Origin: Ignavibacteriota bacterium
GTDB taxonomy: Bacteria; Bacteroidota; Ignavibacteria; Ignavibacteriales; Ignavibacteriaceae
Length of the DNA: 64,000 bases
NCBI GenBank assembly: GCA_013285425.1
Contig: CP053447.1
Coordinates: 1,804,001 to 1,868,000, forward strand
Direction of reading: 5' to 3'
Translations under genes and position numbers: made by a program
In this document: one piece after another, positions 42,935-52,497 of the stretch
Numbering within the stretch: the first letter of the stretch is position 1
How the letters are laid out: the number at the start of each line of letters is the position of its first letter
Notes under the pieces: model-generated
Seen by the model: only the letters and a program-made list of their open reading frames with translations
Databases searched by the model: none
What the model was told of the DNA's origin: nothing

Positions 42935-44848
42935 TTAAACATTGTCTGCTCTTCTTCCAAATAAATAGATAATACCAATTAGTACTGCAGCGATCAGTAA
43001 CAAAGCAATATATGGTGATAAGCCAAACGCTGTTAAAATATCACCGATCAACATTGTAACAACAGCAACCGAAACAGCATAAGTAAGTTGAGTGCGTACA
43101 TGATCAATATGATCGCAGCTTGATGCCATTGAACTTAAAATTGTTGTATCAGAAATCGGCGAACAATGATCACCCCAAACACAGCCAGCAAGAACAGAAC
43201 TGACAACTCCAATTAAAATTAAATGAGTATCAGCGGGCGAATAATTATTCAACTGAGTAACTGCTGCAGAAAGCGGAATTACAATCGGAAACATAATTGC
43301 CATTGTACCCCAGCTTGTGCCGGTTGCAAAACTAATCAGTCCGCAAACAGCAAAAACAATAACAGGAAGAAATCTTGGATCAATGGATTGACTGATTAAA
43401 CTAATCAGATAATCAGCAGTCCGCATTTCATTTGTAACAGCGCCAATACTCCAGGCAAGTGTTAATATAAGAATAGCCAGAAGCATTGAACGGATACCGT
43501 TAAACCAGGCATCAATTGTTTCTTTAACAGATAGAATTTTCTGAGCAATTATCATAACTGCAGCAACTACACACGCTGAAGAGCTTCCCCAGAGCAGAGC
43601 AAGATATGAATTTGAATTGCTGATTATATCTCTTACACTATAACCGGTTAATCCTTGTTCTTTTAATGAAATCAATCCGGTATAGATCAAACCGGTAATT
43701 GTAATGAGCACTAATGAGGATATCGGAACAATCCCATTATACCATTTTGCTTTATCTTCATTCCCAAATAACTCGCTGGATTCCAGCAATTTATTGCTTG
43801 ATGATGTCGGAGATGAAACTAAACCTTCTCTTACCGCCCTTTGCTCCGCTTTTAACATTGGACCAAAATCTCTGTTGGTAATAGCAGCAACAAGTATAAA
43901 AAACAGCATCGCAATCGGATAAAATCTGAAGATGATTGAATCAAGAAAAACTGAATATGCATTTAATGTGGAACCAATCGAAGTTAAACCATCCTGGATC
44001 AATCCAACTTCATAACCTATCCACGAACTGACAATAAAAATACTTGCGACCGGTGCCGAAGTTGCATCAACTATAAAGGAAAGTTTTTCACGCGAAATTT
44101 TTAACTTATCAGTTATTGGACGCATAAGATTGCCAACCACAAGTGCATTTGCATAATCATCGAAGAAAATTAATAATCCCGAAAGCCAGGTCGCAATCAT
44201 TCCGGACTTTCTTGTGCGTGCTAATTTTGAAAGTGAATTTGCAATTCCAGTTGTACCGCCGCTTTTAGAAATTAAACCAATCACACCGCCAAACAACAAG
44301 GTAAAAACGATAACCTGCGTATGAGACACATCGCTTACAGCTTCAATAATATATTTATCAATTAATCTTAAAAATGCAGTAAGCGGGTTATAACCATTTA
44401 TAAATAGCGAACCTGAATAGATCCCGAGTATCAACGAAATAACCACTTGCTTAAAAAGCAACGCAAGAACAATAGCAAGAAGCGGAGGCACGATACTTAA
44501 AATTCCTGGTATGACATTTATCGAAATATCATCGCTGCTGCCGGAGATATTCAGTTTGTAATTACCTGAATTTGGGATTGTTAAAGTTGTATCAAATGAA
44601 CCTTTGGTTAAAACAACTTTTAATTCTTTCGTATATGATTCACCAAGTAATTTTATTTCAATTGTTTTTAATGTATCAGAATATCCCGTTCCACTTATCT
44701 TAAAACTTATATCACTTAACACTAAAGAAGGTGAAGTGATTTTTTGAGCAAATGCACCCGAATAAAAAAATAAAAGGAAAAGTCCTGCTAAAATGTATTT
44801 GTTCAAATTATTAAATGTTAAGTGGAATAATACTTGTTTAAATGACAT
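42935..44848 (-). CDS. NhaC-family Na+/H+ antiporter with N-terminal periplasmic domain
   Basis: A membrane protein of 637 residues. It begins with a signal-like helix (YILAGLFLLFFYSGAFA) and a beta-rich segment of about 85 residues (roughly 35-115, with TLKTIEIKLLGESYTKELKV) that is not part of the usual antiporter. The NhaC core follows from about 118: VPPLLAIVLALLFKQVVISLILGIYSG, GLLIFFDDYANALVVGNLMRPI, DATSAPVASIFIVSSWIGYE, FATGTSWGTMAIMFPI and GCVWGDHCSPISDTTILSS. It would exchange sodium (or organic cations) for protons. The ATG at 44848 is chosen over TTG at 44851. Confidence 0.92.
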   Translation of the reverse strand: MSFKQVLFHLTFNNLNKYILAGLFLLFFYSGAFAQKITSPSLVLSDISFKISGTGYSDTLKTIEIKLLGESYTKELKVVLTKGSFDTTLTIPNSGNYKLNISGSSDDISINVIPGILSIVPPLLAIVLALLFKQVVISLILGIYSGSLFINGYNPLTAFLRLIDKYIIEAVSDVSHTQVIVFTLLFGGVIGLISKSGGTTGIANSLSKLARTRKSGMIATWLSGLLIFFDDYANALVVGNLMRPITDKLKISREKLSFIVDATSAPVASIFIVSSWIGYEVGLIQDGLTSIGSTLNAYSVFLDSIIFRFYPIAMLFFILVAAITNRDFGPMLKAEQRAVREGLVSSPTSSSNKLLESSELFGNEDKAKWYNGIVPISSLVLITITGLIYTGLISLKEQGLTGYSVRDIISNSNSYLALLWGSSSACVVAAVMIIAQKILSVKETIDAWFNGIRSMLLAILILTLAWSIGAVTNEMRTADYLISLISQSIDPRFLPVIVFAVCGLISFATGTSWGTMAIMFPIVIPLSAAVTQLNNYSPADTHLILIGVVSSVLAGCVWGDHCSPISDTTILSSMASSCDHIDHVRTQLTYAVSVAVVTMLIGDILTAFGLSPYIALLLIAAVLIGIIYLFGRRADNV

Positions 44849-45018
44849 CAAAAATATATGCTATAAATTCAAATAATTCAAAAAATATTTTGATACTTGC
44901 ATTTAAACTGATCTTCAGATACACAGTAGTATTTTCTTTTAAAGCTTACAGACAAACAATTCTGTAATTAGCTCAAAAGTATTATTTTAAACATCAAAAT
45001 CTTTATTAAAAAAATAAG

Positions 45019-46446
45019 ATGACTTTCTACAAAAACCACAAAGAAAAATTAGAACTTATTAAAACAGGTAAGCTAAGTCTTGCAGATAATGTAAAACATT
45101 TTCTAAAGAATATAGATGACCAAAAAGATCTTAATGCATTTAATTTTGTTTTTCGTGATGAGGCAATTGAAAAAGCAAAAGAAGTTGAGCAGAAAATAAA
45201 AAATAATTCTGCCGGCAAGCTCGCAGGAATGGTAATTGCAATTAAAGATGTTCTTGCTTATAAAGGTCATCCTCTCACCTGCTCTTCAAACATCTTAAAA
45301 AATTTCACTTCGCTTTATACAGCTACAGCAGTGCAAAAGCTGATTGATGAAGATGCAATTATAATCGGTAAAACAAACTGTGATGAGTTTGCAATGGGTT
45401 CATCAAATGAAAACTCTGCTTTTGGAAATGTTCTTAATCCTGTAGATAAAACAAGAGTTCCCGGCGGCTCAAGCGGCGGCTCTGCAGTTGCGGTAGCGGC
45501 AAATCTTTGTGATGTTTCTCTTGGAACAGATACAGGCGGATCAATTAGGCAGCCTGCGGCATTTTGCGGTGTGTATGGATTTAAACCAACCTATGGAAGG
45601 GTCTCCCGATTCGGGTTAACTGCATTCGCATCATCATTTGATACGATTGGTCCATTTACAAAAAATGTTGAGGATGCGGCATTGGTAATGGAAGTAATTT
45701 CAGCAAAAGATGATAATGATTCCACATCAGTTGATAAAATTGTTCCGGATTTTCTTGCATCGCTGAAAGATGAACGAAAGTTTAAGATCGGGATACCAAA
45801 AGAATATTTTGCCGATGGACTTGATGAGGAAATCAAAACAGCAGTGTTAAATGTAGCAGATAAATTAAAACTTGAAAATTACTTTGTAAAAGAAGTCTCT
45901 CTCCCCAAAACTGAATATACCATTGCGGCTTATTATATCTTAACCACTGCTGAGGCTTCATCAAACTTAGCAAGATTTGATGGGGCAAGATATGGAATCA
46001 GATCAAAGGATTTTAATGACCTGAACGAAATGTATGTAAACACACGAGTTGAAGGACTTGGTAAAGAAGTAAAACGCAGGATAATGCTTGGTACTTATGT
46101 TTTGTCCACCGGATATTATGACGCATATTATCGCAAAGCACAAAAAGTTAGAAGACTAATCAAGGAAGATTTTGATAATGTGTTTAAGCAAGTTGATTTA
46201 TTGATTACTCCAACAACTCCGACAACTGCGTTCAAATTAGGTGAGAAATCCGATGATCCGTTAAAGATGTATTTGAGTGATATCTACACAACATCGGCTA
46301 ACCTTGCCGGGCTGCCGGGAATTAGTATTCCAATAGGCAGAAACTCAGAAGATATGCCAATAGGTTTACAGATTTTATCACAACAATTTGACGAAGAAAA
46401 AATATTACAGTTAGCAAAACATATTCAGGATGAAGTTACAAACTGA
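45019..46446 (+). CDS. gatA: Asp/Glu-tRNA amidotransferase subunit A
   Basis: GatA is the amidase subunit of GatCAB, which converts Glu-tRNA(Gln) and/or Asp-tRNA(Asn) to the amidated form. The 475-residue protein has the amidase signature triad: Lys76 (AIKDV), the cis-Ser in RVPGGSSGGSAVAVA (about 151), and the nucleophile Ser175 in GTDTGGSIRQPA. Glutaminase-specific DEFAMGSSNENSAFG is present. gatB and gatC are not adjacent. Its end overlaps a GNAT gene by 17 bases. Confidence 0.97.
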   Translation: MTFYKNHKEKLELIKTGKLSLADNVKHFLKNIDDQKDLNAFNFVFRDEAIEKAKEVEQKIKNNSAGKLAGMVIAIKDVLAYKGHPLTCSSNILKNFTSLYTATAVQKLIDEDAIIIGKTNCDEFAMGSSNENSAFGNVLNPVDKTRVPGGSSGGSAVAVAANLCDVSLGTDTGGSIRQPAAFCGVYGFKPTYGRVSRFGLTAFASSFDTIGPFTKNVEDAALVMEVISAKDDNDSTSVDKIVPDFLASLKDERKFKIGIPKEYFADGLDEEIKTAVLNVADKLKLENYFVKEVSLPKTEYTIAAYYILTTAEASSNLARFDGARYGIRSKDFNDLNEMYVNTRVEGLGKEVKRRIMLGTYVLSTGYYDAYYRKAQKVRRLIKEDFDNVFKQVDLLITPTTPTTAFKLGEKSDDPLKMYLSDIYTTSANLAGLPGISIPIGRNSEDMPIGLQILSQQFDEEKILQLAKHIQDEVTN

Positions 46447-46939
46447 AATAAACATCCGCGAATGGACTAAATCTGATTTTTCTATCGTAAAAAATATTTT
46501 ACTTACGACATGGAAAGACACTTATTCCTTCATACCAATAAAAGATATTGAAAAATATTTTTACGAATTTTATTCTGATGACAGGTTAAAGGAAATACTT
46601 ATCGATCCTTTTTCAAGTGGAATTTTAGCAGAAGTAAATTCAAAATCTGTTGGCTGGATGAAATTATTTGATAATTATGTGGAGAAAAAATTATTTGTTT
46701 CTTCTCTATATGTGCTTCCAAAATTTCAAGGCTTCGGAATCGGAAAGAAATTATTAAATCATGCCTACTCAATAGCTGAACAAAAAAAATATAATAAAGT
46801 TTGGCTTGGAGTGATGAAACAAAATACAAAATCTTTGGAGTGGTATATTAAACTTGGATTTGAATTTGTTAAAGAAGAGCCTTTTCAGATGGGCTCAACT
46901 TCAGTAACGCATCTGATAGGTTATAAAAATATATCATAA
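46430..46939 (+). CDS. GNAT-family N-acetyltransferase
   Basis: A GNAT acetyltransferase of 169 residues. The acetyl-CoA loop is in VLPKFQGFGIGKKLLNHA (Q/R-x-x-G-x-G/A pattern) at about 98-115, and the C-terminal NTKSLEWYIKLGFEFVKEEPF is typical of RimI-like or spermidine-type members. The substrate is unknown. The start ATG lies within the 3' end of gatA, suggesting coupled translation. Confidence 0.87.
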   Translation: MKLQTEINIREWTKSDFSIVKNILLTTWKDTYSFIPIKDIEKYFYEFYSDDRLKEILIDPFSSGILAEVNSKSVGWMKLFDNYVEKKLFVSSLYVLPKFQGFGIGKKLLNHAYSIAEQKKYNKVWLGVMKQNTKSLEWYIKLGFEFVKEEPFQMGSTSVTHLIGYKNIS

Positions 46940-47089
46940 ACTAAATCAGACATCAGATTTATCTTCAAATCATTTTACAATTTAATCGAATATTTAACCT
47001 GCAACATTTATCATCACAAAATTAGATTTATCTATATTCAGGAATTTCATTATTTTTGCTCATAAAATTTAATTAAGAAAAGGATCATT

Positions 47090-48136
47090 ATGCCAATTAT
47101 CATAAATAAAAATACCCGTCTGCTTGTGCAAGGTATTACAGGTAGTGAAGGTTCTTTCCATACATCACAGATGGTTGAATATGGAACAAAAGTAGTCGCA
47201 GGAGTTACACCCGGTAAAGGCGGTACAGAATTTCAAGGAGTTCCGGTATTTAATACAGTTGAAGAGGCTGTAAAAATTCAAAAGGCAAACACATCAGTAA
47301 TTTTTGTTCCACCAGCTTTTGCTGCGGATGCAATTTTAGAAGCTGCTAACGCCGGAATAAAATATATCATCTGCATCACAGAAGGAATTCCGACAAATGA
47401 TATGTTAAAGGTTTATGATTCTATCAGAAATAAAGAAGTGATACTTGTTGGACCAAATTGTCCCGGAGTAATCTCGCCCGGAATTGCTAAAGTTGGAATT
47501 ATGCCCGGCTTCATTCATAAAAAAGGAAATATCGGTGTTGTATCACGCTCCGGCACTTTAACTTACGAAGCAGTAAAACAATTAACCGATGTAAATCTTG
47601 GACAATCAACTTGTGTTGGTATTGGCGGCGACCCTGTTATTGGATCAAGATTTATTGATGTTATCAAAATGTTTAACGAAGATCCTGATACAGAAGGAAT
47701 TGTAATGATTGGCGAAATCGGCGGAAGTGCCGAAGAAGAAGCTGCTGAGTTTATTAAGAAGAATGTTAAAAAACCAGTTGTTGGATTTATTGCCGGAAGA
47801 ACTGCACCTCCGGGAAGAAGAATGGGGCACGCTGGTGCTATCATTTCGGGCGGTAAAGGAACTGCATCAGAAAAAATGGCTGCAATGAAAAAAGCAGGTA
47901 TTCTGGTAATTGAAAGTCCTGCCGATATCGGTACAACGATGTTAAAAGCAATCGAAAAACTTAAAAGTAAAAAACCAGCTGCAAAGAAAGCTGAAAAAAT
48001 TAAGAAGTCAAATAAAAAAAATAAATCTGTTAAATCTTCTAAATCAAAGACATTGAAAAAAGTTGAGAAGAAGAAGGCTATTAAACCAAAGAAACAAACT
48101 AAAAAATCAAATAAGGTAAAAAGTAAAAAGAAATAG
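47090..48136 (+). CDS. sucD: Succinyl-CoA synthetase alpha subunit with lysine-rich tail
   Basis: SucD binds CoA and carries the phospho-histidine in the TCA-cycle step succinyl-CoA to succinate. The core (about 1-290) is normal: [35 protein letters not shown], and the active His247 in MGHAGAI. A tail of nearly 60 residues (about 290-348) follows, made almost only of Lys with Ala, Ser, Asn and Pro, similar to histone H1-like or RNA/DNA-binding tails. Normal SucD has about 290 residues. sucC is not adjacent. The tail keeps its frame to a clean stop, so it is not a frameshift artefact. Confidence 0.93.
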   Translation: MPIIINKNTRLLVQGITGSEGSFHTSQMVEYGTKVVAGVTPGKGGTEFQGVPVFNTVEEAVKIQKANTSVIFVPPAFAADAILEAANAGIKYIICITEGIPTNDMLKVYDSIRNKEVILVGPNCPGVISPGIAKVGIMPGFIHKKGNIGVVSRSGTLTYEAVKQLTDVNLGQSTCVGIGGDPVIGSRFIDVIKMFNEDPDTEGIVMIGEIGGSAEEEAAEFIKKNVKKPVVGFIAGRTAPPGRRMGHAGAIISGGKGTASEKMAAMKKAGILVIESPADIGTTMLKAIEKLKSKKPAAKKAEKIKKSNKKNKSVKSSKSKTLKKVEKKKAIKPKKQTKKSNKVKSKKK

Positions 48137-48145
48137 GAGCCTTGA

Positions 48146-48577
48146 TTGAACAATAAAACATTGGCAATAATAAAACCTGACGCTGTAGGTGATAATCATA
48201 TCGGAGAAATTATTTCTATGATTAACAAAGCAGGTTTTAAGATTAAAGCACTTAAAATGATTAAACTCTCTAAGGATGCTGCAAAAGCATTTTATGAAAT
48301 TCATAAAGACAGACCCTTCTATGATGAGTTGGTTGAATACATGACCTCTGGTCCTTGTGTACCAATTGTTTTGGAAAAACAAAATGCAGTTGAAGATTAT
48401 AGAAAACTTATCGGTGCAACTGACCCTGCTAAAGCTGCAGAAGGAACAGTAAGAAAATTATATGCTAAAAGTGTTCAGTTTAATGCTGTTCACGGTTCTG
48501 ATTCTGACGAAAATGCTGCAAGGGAGATTGCATTCTTTTTTAGCAGTAAAGAATTAATCGAAAATTTTCCGATGTAA
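48146..48577 (+). CDS. ndk: Nucleoside diphosphate kinase
   Basis: Ndk transfers the gamma-phosphate between nucleoside triphosphates and diphosphates. The 143-residue protein has the N-terminal [19 protein letters not shown] and the active-site His116 in [17 protein letters not shown]. The start is a TTG at 48146 with AGGAG six bases upstream; no ATG in this frame keeps the conserved N-terminus. It lies nine bases behind sucD and is followed by a hairpin at 48593. Confidence 0.96.
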   Translation: MNNKTLAIIKPDAVGDNHIGEIISMINKAGFKIKALKMIKLSKDAAKAFYEIHKDRPFYDELVEYMTSGPCVPIVLEKQNAVEDYRKLIGATDPAKAAEGTVRKLYAKSVQFNAVHGSDSDENAAREIAFFFSSKELIENFPM

Positions 48578-48592
48578 AATTAAATTTCAATA

Positions 48593-48630
48593 TGTCACAC
48601 TGAGCTTCGTTCTGGTGTGACATTTTAAAT
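48593..48630 (+). terminator. Hairpin terminator / REP-like palindrome after ndk
   Basis: The arms TGTCACAC (48593-48600) and GTGTGACA (48615-48622) enclose a 14-base loop containing TGAGCTTCG and are followed by TTTT. It can terminate sucD-ndk transcription. The CACACTGAGCTTCG wording resembles widespread REP-like intergenic palindromes with a CTGAGC core. Confidence 0.7.
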
Positions 48631-48693
48631 TTCAGTCTCCTTAAAGATAAACCTGAAATTTATGATTTAACGAAGTAGTAGAAGGAGTATAAA

Positions 48694-49926
48694 ATGGTCT
48701 CGAAATACAAACTCGGATTTTTATTCTTTATTATACTTACAGTTTTCCCTGTTTCAAATATTGCACAAATACTTACTGGTACTGACTTACTTTTTTCAGA
48801 AAATCAGAATCTTATTGCTGGTAAAAACATTGGAGTGATTTGTAATCATACAGCATTACTTTCAAATGGAACTCATTTAGCTGACACTTTAATCAATCTG
48901 CCTGATGTTACTTTAAAGGCAATCTTTACTCCAGAACATGGATTTAAAGGAAGTGCTGAAGCTGGTGAACTTATCAATAAAAAAAGTTTGTATAAGCAAG
49001 TTCCTGTCATTTCTATTTATGGCAGTAACAGAAAACCAGCCAAGGAAGATTTAAAAGAAATTGATCTGTTGATTTTTGATATACAGGATGTTGGAGCAAG
49101 ATTTTATACTTATATCTCAACACTTTATTATGTATTGGAATCTGCAATTGAAAATAATATTCCTATAATTATTTTAGATAGACCAAATCCTATCGGCGGC
49201 AATTATGTTGATGGACCAGTGCTTGATGAAGAGTTTAAGTCTTTCGTTGGGATAGCTCCTATTCCGATTACGCATGGAATGACAGTTGGTGAACTTGCAA
49301 ATTATTTTATTGGTGAAAAACTGATATCAAATTCTAATAAAATAGTTCTTAATATTATTAAGTGCAGAAACTGGAAAAGAGAAATTCCTGATCAGTTTTA
49401 TTCAAAGTGGATTTCACCTTCTCCGAATATTAACTCACTGAAAACTGCGATTGTATATCCGGGGATCTGTTTATTGGAAGGCACAAATATATCCGAAGGA
49501 AGAGGGACAAAATTTCCGTTTTTACAATTTGGCGCTCCATTTATTAATTCTGAAGATGTAATTACAAAACTTAATTTGTTAAAAGTTGAAGGTGCTGAAT
49601 TGCAATCGGTTGCTTTTGTACCTGAAGATATTGACGGTATGGCAACAAACCCGAAATTTAAAGGGAAAACCTGTTACGGAATTAAACTAAAAATAACTGA
49701 TCCGCTAAAATTTGAATCTGTGAAGTTTGGTGTAAAATTATTATTCGTGCTGAATAAATTATATGGCGATAAATTAAATTTTACTAATTCTTTTGATAAG
49801 CTTGCTGGCAGCAGTGAATTAAAAGAGCTTATCAAGAAAAAAACTGCACCTGATAAAATTTTTGGCAGTTGGCAAAAAGATCTCTCAAAATTTGAAAAGA
49901 AAAGAAATACTTATTTACTTTATTAG
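48694..49926 (+). CDS. namZ: Exo-beta-N-acetylmuramidase NamZ (DUF1343 family)
   Basis: A secreted DUF1343 protein of 410 residues; the characterised member NamZ releases N-acetylmuramic acid from peptidoglycan fragments. It has a signal peptide (about 1-25, ending in SNIAQ), NIGVICNHTALLSNGTHLAD, the hallmark FTPEHGFKG, LLIFDIQDVGARFYTYISTL, DRPNPIGG and LLEGTNISEGRGTKFPF. The start ATG has AGAAGGAG at a good distance. It is followed after eight bases by a lipoprotein gene in the same direction. Confidence 0.93.
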   Translation: MVSKYKLGFLFFIILTVFPVSNIAQILTGTDLLFSENQNLIAGKNIGVICNHTALLSNGTHLADTLINLPDVTLKAIFTPEHGFKGSAEAGELINKKSLYKQVPVISIYGSNRKPAKEDLKEIDLLIFDIQDVGARFYTYISTLYYVLESAIENNIPIIILDRPNPIGGNYVDGPVLDEEFKSFVGIAPIPITHGMTVGELANYFIGEKLISNSNKIVLNIIKCRNWKREIPDQFYSKWISPSPNINSLKTAIVYPGICLLEGTNISEGRGTKFPFLQFGAPFINSEDVITKLNLLKVEGAELQSVAFVPEDIDGMATNPKFKGKTCYGIKLKITDPLKFESVKFGVKLLFVLNKLYGDKLNFTNSFDKLAGSSELKELIKKKTAPDKIFGSWQKDLSKFEKKRNTYLLY

Positions 49927-49934
49927 AGGAAAAA

Positions 49935-50990
49935 ATGTTAAAAAAATTATTTGTCCTGATTTCATTCGTATTTTTATTAATTAGCTGCGGTGAAAAAAAT
50001 GATAAACCAGCTAATGATTTATCCGGTGAAAATAAATTTAGTTTTGATTCAACAAACCTTAAAACAGAAGGTATAGATAATTCAGGGAAACCTTTCCTGA
50101 TGGAGTACAAGTTCAAGAAAGGCGATAAACATCTTTACAGGGTTACCAGCATTTCAAAAAATATTCAAAAACTTGTAATGGATACAACCATCACTTCCGG
50201 AGCAGAACAAAACATAGTTTATCTGATTGATTTTGAAGTTAAAGATGTTGATAAAGACGGAATTACTGAAGCGGAATTAAATATTAATTCCATTAAACTT
50301 AATGCAGAGGTTAATAAGGAAAAATTTGAATTTGAATCAGGAAAAGATACAGATACTTCAAAGTTAATTCAGTTTGCAGAGTATCATTCGCTTCACAATA
50401 ATCCTTTTAGTGTTACCTTCAACAAAAAAGGTGAGGTGATTGAAGTTTTTAAGGCTGATAAAATATCCAATAAATTTCTTGAGTTGAAAGGTGCTGCTGA
50501 TACAATTTCTGTAAATGACCGTAATACAATCAGACAAGAATTAATTGCAGGAATTCTTGCACCATTAATCACTCAGATTATCCGCAAACTTTCTGATAAA
50601 GAAGTTTATAAAGATTCAACCTGGGAACTTAAACAAGCACCTGTTCCTATGATGGTCTATCAGATTAATTATGTAAATCAATACAAAGTTGAAAATGTCG
50701 AAAAGCTTGATGATCATAGAATTGCAGTAATTAATGCCAGTATAAGCTTTAACTACCAGGGGCAGCCGAAATTAAGTCAGGGAAATGTAACTTATAATTT
50801 TGATAAACCTAAATCTACTGCCGAGGGGAAAATTTATTTTGATGTCGATCAGGGACTACAGATTAAATCCAGAACAAAGACAAGCATGCAATTAAACTAC
50901 TCAATGGAAGCAAACACACCACAAGGGAAACAAAAAGGCAGCAGATCGGATGTTGTAACCAACACCAATATTGTTGAGTTAATAAAATAA
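49935..50990 (+). CDS. Lipoprotein of unknown function (DUF6263-like)
   Basis: A lipoprotein of 351 residues. The signal MLKKLFVLISFVFLLISC has lipobox LISC. The mature part is a beta-rich, charged domain with KFKKGDKHLYRVTSIS, HNNPFSVTFNKKGEVIEV and STAEGKIYFDVDQGLQIKSRTKT; this layout resembles the DUF6263 lipoproteins of Bacteroidota. It is co-oriented with namZ and may act with it at the outer membrane. A terminator follows at 51001. Confidence 0.75.
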   Translation: MLKKLFVLISFVFLLISCGEKNDKPANDLSGENKFSFDSTNLKTEGIDNSGKPFLMEYKFKKGDKHLYRVTSISKNIQKLVMDTTITSGAEQNIVYLIDFEVKDVDKDGITEAELNINSIKLNAEVNKEKFEFESGKDTDTSKLIQFAEYHSLHNNPFSVTFNKKGEVIEVFKADKISNKFLELKGAADTISVNDRNTIRQELIAGILAPLITQIIRKLSDKEVYKDSTWELKQAPVPMMVYQINYVNQYKVENVEKLDDHRIAVINASISFNYQGQPKLSQGNVTYNFDKPKSTAEGKIYFDVDQGLQIKSRTKTSMQLNYSMEANTPQGKQKGSRSDVVTNTNIVELIK

Positions 50991-51000
50991 ATCTTAAACT

Positions 51001-51031
51001 TAAGCCGGCTAACTACCGGCTTATACTTTTT
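51001..51031 (+). terminator. Rho-independent terminator after namZ-lipoprotein pair
   Basis: The stem TAAGCCGG (51001-51008) and CCGGCTTA (51016-51023) with a 7-base loop is followed by TACTTTTTA. It begins eleven bases after the lipoprotein stop codon. Confidence 0.85.
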
Positions 51032-51150
51032 ATTTCAATGCCCCTAATTTTTTTTCAATCCGGGCTGTTTCAACTAATAGATTATGCGTAAATAAAATTT
51101 TACTTATAAGTTATTAGCAATTAGAAGCAACAGGAATTCTAAAAATTTCA

Positions 51151-52458
51151 TCAGTCCTTAACAGCAGTTACAACTACCTTAATACCTTCAACACGAATTA
51201 CTTTGATCTTTTTGTCTTTTTCAATGTATTCCGAATCAGCAACAACATCTACTTTCCTATCATCAATTAATGCAGTACCGCCTGGTCTTAAAGTTGTATA
51301 AGCAATTCCAGTTTTGCCAATTAAATTAGTATCAGAAGGAAAAGAAACAAATCCTTTGTCAGCAGTCTGAGTTTCGGCTAATACAAGTCTGCTGAATGCA
51401 GTAGATTTTGGAAGAAACTTTGCCAATAAAAATATTCCTGTTAAAGCTGCAACCAGTGAAACTGAAAGTTGTATTATTGCCATTGAAACTGTTTTCATAT
51501 CCAGAAAAGGATCGCTGCCTAACAATGCCAAAAAGATTGAAACCAATATCAATGCAATACCTGATACTCCTGTTACCCCAAAACCTGGGATAATGAAAAT
51601 TTCTGCAAGCAGCAGAACTAATCCTAAAACAAAAAGCAATATCTCAAGCATAGAAGCCAATTGCAGAATGTATGAAGAGCCGAAAAACAAAATTAGTGCA
51701 ATTAATCCTGCTGTCCCCGGCAATCCCCAGCCCGGTGTTTTAATTTCAGCCATCAAACCAAAAAATCCGATCATAATTAATATTGAAGAGATAATCGGAT
51801 TATTAAGAAATCTTACAACCTCTTCTGCCCAATTAGATGAAACATGTACTATTTCAGCATTTTTCAAATTGAATGCAGTAAGAACGTTTCTATAATCCGT
51901 TATAAGTGAATCTGCAATTTTATATTTATAAGCTTCTTCTGATGTAAGAGTAATTAGATGAGTTGAATCGGTTAACCCCTCGATTACAACTCTTTCATCA
52001 ACCATTCCTTCTGCAATATCGGTTCTTCTTCCATTCCTTTCGGCAGTCGAGCGCATTTCAGACCTCATATAGGATTGATATTTTTCTCCTACCTTTTCTC
52101 CCGACTGATCAACAACAGTTGCTGCACCGATTGAACTGCCAGGAACCATAACAATTTTATTACAAGAAAGTGCTATTAAAGCACCGGCAGATATTGCACG
52201 GTTATTTATAAAACCAATTGTTAATATTTTGCTGGAAAGGATTGCATCTTTAATTTGAGTAGCTGCATCTACCCTGCCGCCAAATGTATTAATCTTAAAA
52301 ATTATTGCTGAAGCATTATTCTTTTCAGCTTCACGAACTACACGGGTTATATAAGGAGCTAATCCAAGATCAATCTCTCCGTCAATATCAGCTAAATAAA
52401 CTAACTTTTGCTGAGAGTAAACTGAAACTGTTATCAGAAGAGCCAATAAATATTTCAT
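51151..52458 (-). CDS. NfeD-type membrane-bound serine protease (ClpP class)
   Basis: A membrane protein of 435 residues with a signal peptide, a ClpP-like protease domain (about 15-190), membrane helices (about 220-345) and a C-terminal OB-fold NfeD domain. The protease part shows FKINTFGGRVDAATQI and the nucleophile Ser in NNRAISAGALIALSCNKIVM; the Lys of the dyad should lie near GEKYQSYMRSEMRS. The OB fold includes GKTGIAYTTLRPGGTALIDDRKVDVVADSEYIEK. Such proteins cleave membrane proteins such as stomatins. No stomatin-like gene is adjacent. Confidence 0.9.
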   Translation of the reverse strand: MKYLLALLITVSVYSQQKLVYLADIDGEIDLGLAPYITRVVREAEKNNASAIIFKINTFGGRVDAATQIKDAILSSKILTIGFINNRAISAGALIALSCNKIVMVPGSSIGAATVVDQSGEKVGEKYQSYMRSEMRSTAERNGRRTDIAEGMVDERVVIEGLTDSTHLITLTSEEAYKYKIADSLITDYRNVLTAFNLKNAEIVHVSSNWAEEVVRFLNNPIISSILIMIGFFGLMAEIKTPGWGLPGTAGLIALILFFGSSYILQLASMLEILLFVLGLVLLLAEIFIIPGFGVTGVSGIALILVSIFLALLGSDPFLDMKTVSMAIIQLSVSLVAALTGIFLLAKFLPKSTAFSRLVLAETQTADKGFVSFPSDTNLIGKTGIAYTTLRPGGTALIDDRKVDVVADSEYIEKDKKIKVIRVEGIKVVVTAVKD

Positions 52459-52497
52459 AATAATCTCACTCTTATTTTTATGAGTAAAAAAAATATT

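Noticed and set aside
47563..48153. A 196-codon open frame on the minus strand opposite sucD, rich in Phe and Leu.
   Set aside because: It mirrors the lysine-rich tail and core of sucD; the composition is what the complement of AAA/AAG codons gives, and it has no ribosome site or known motif.
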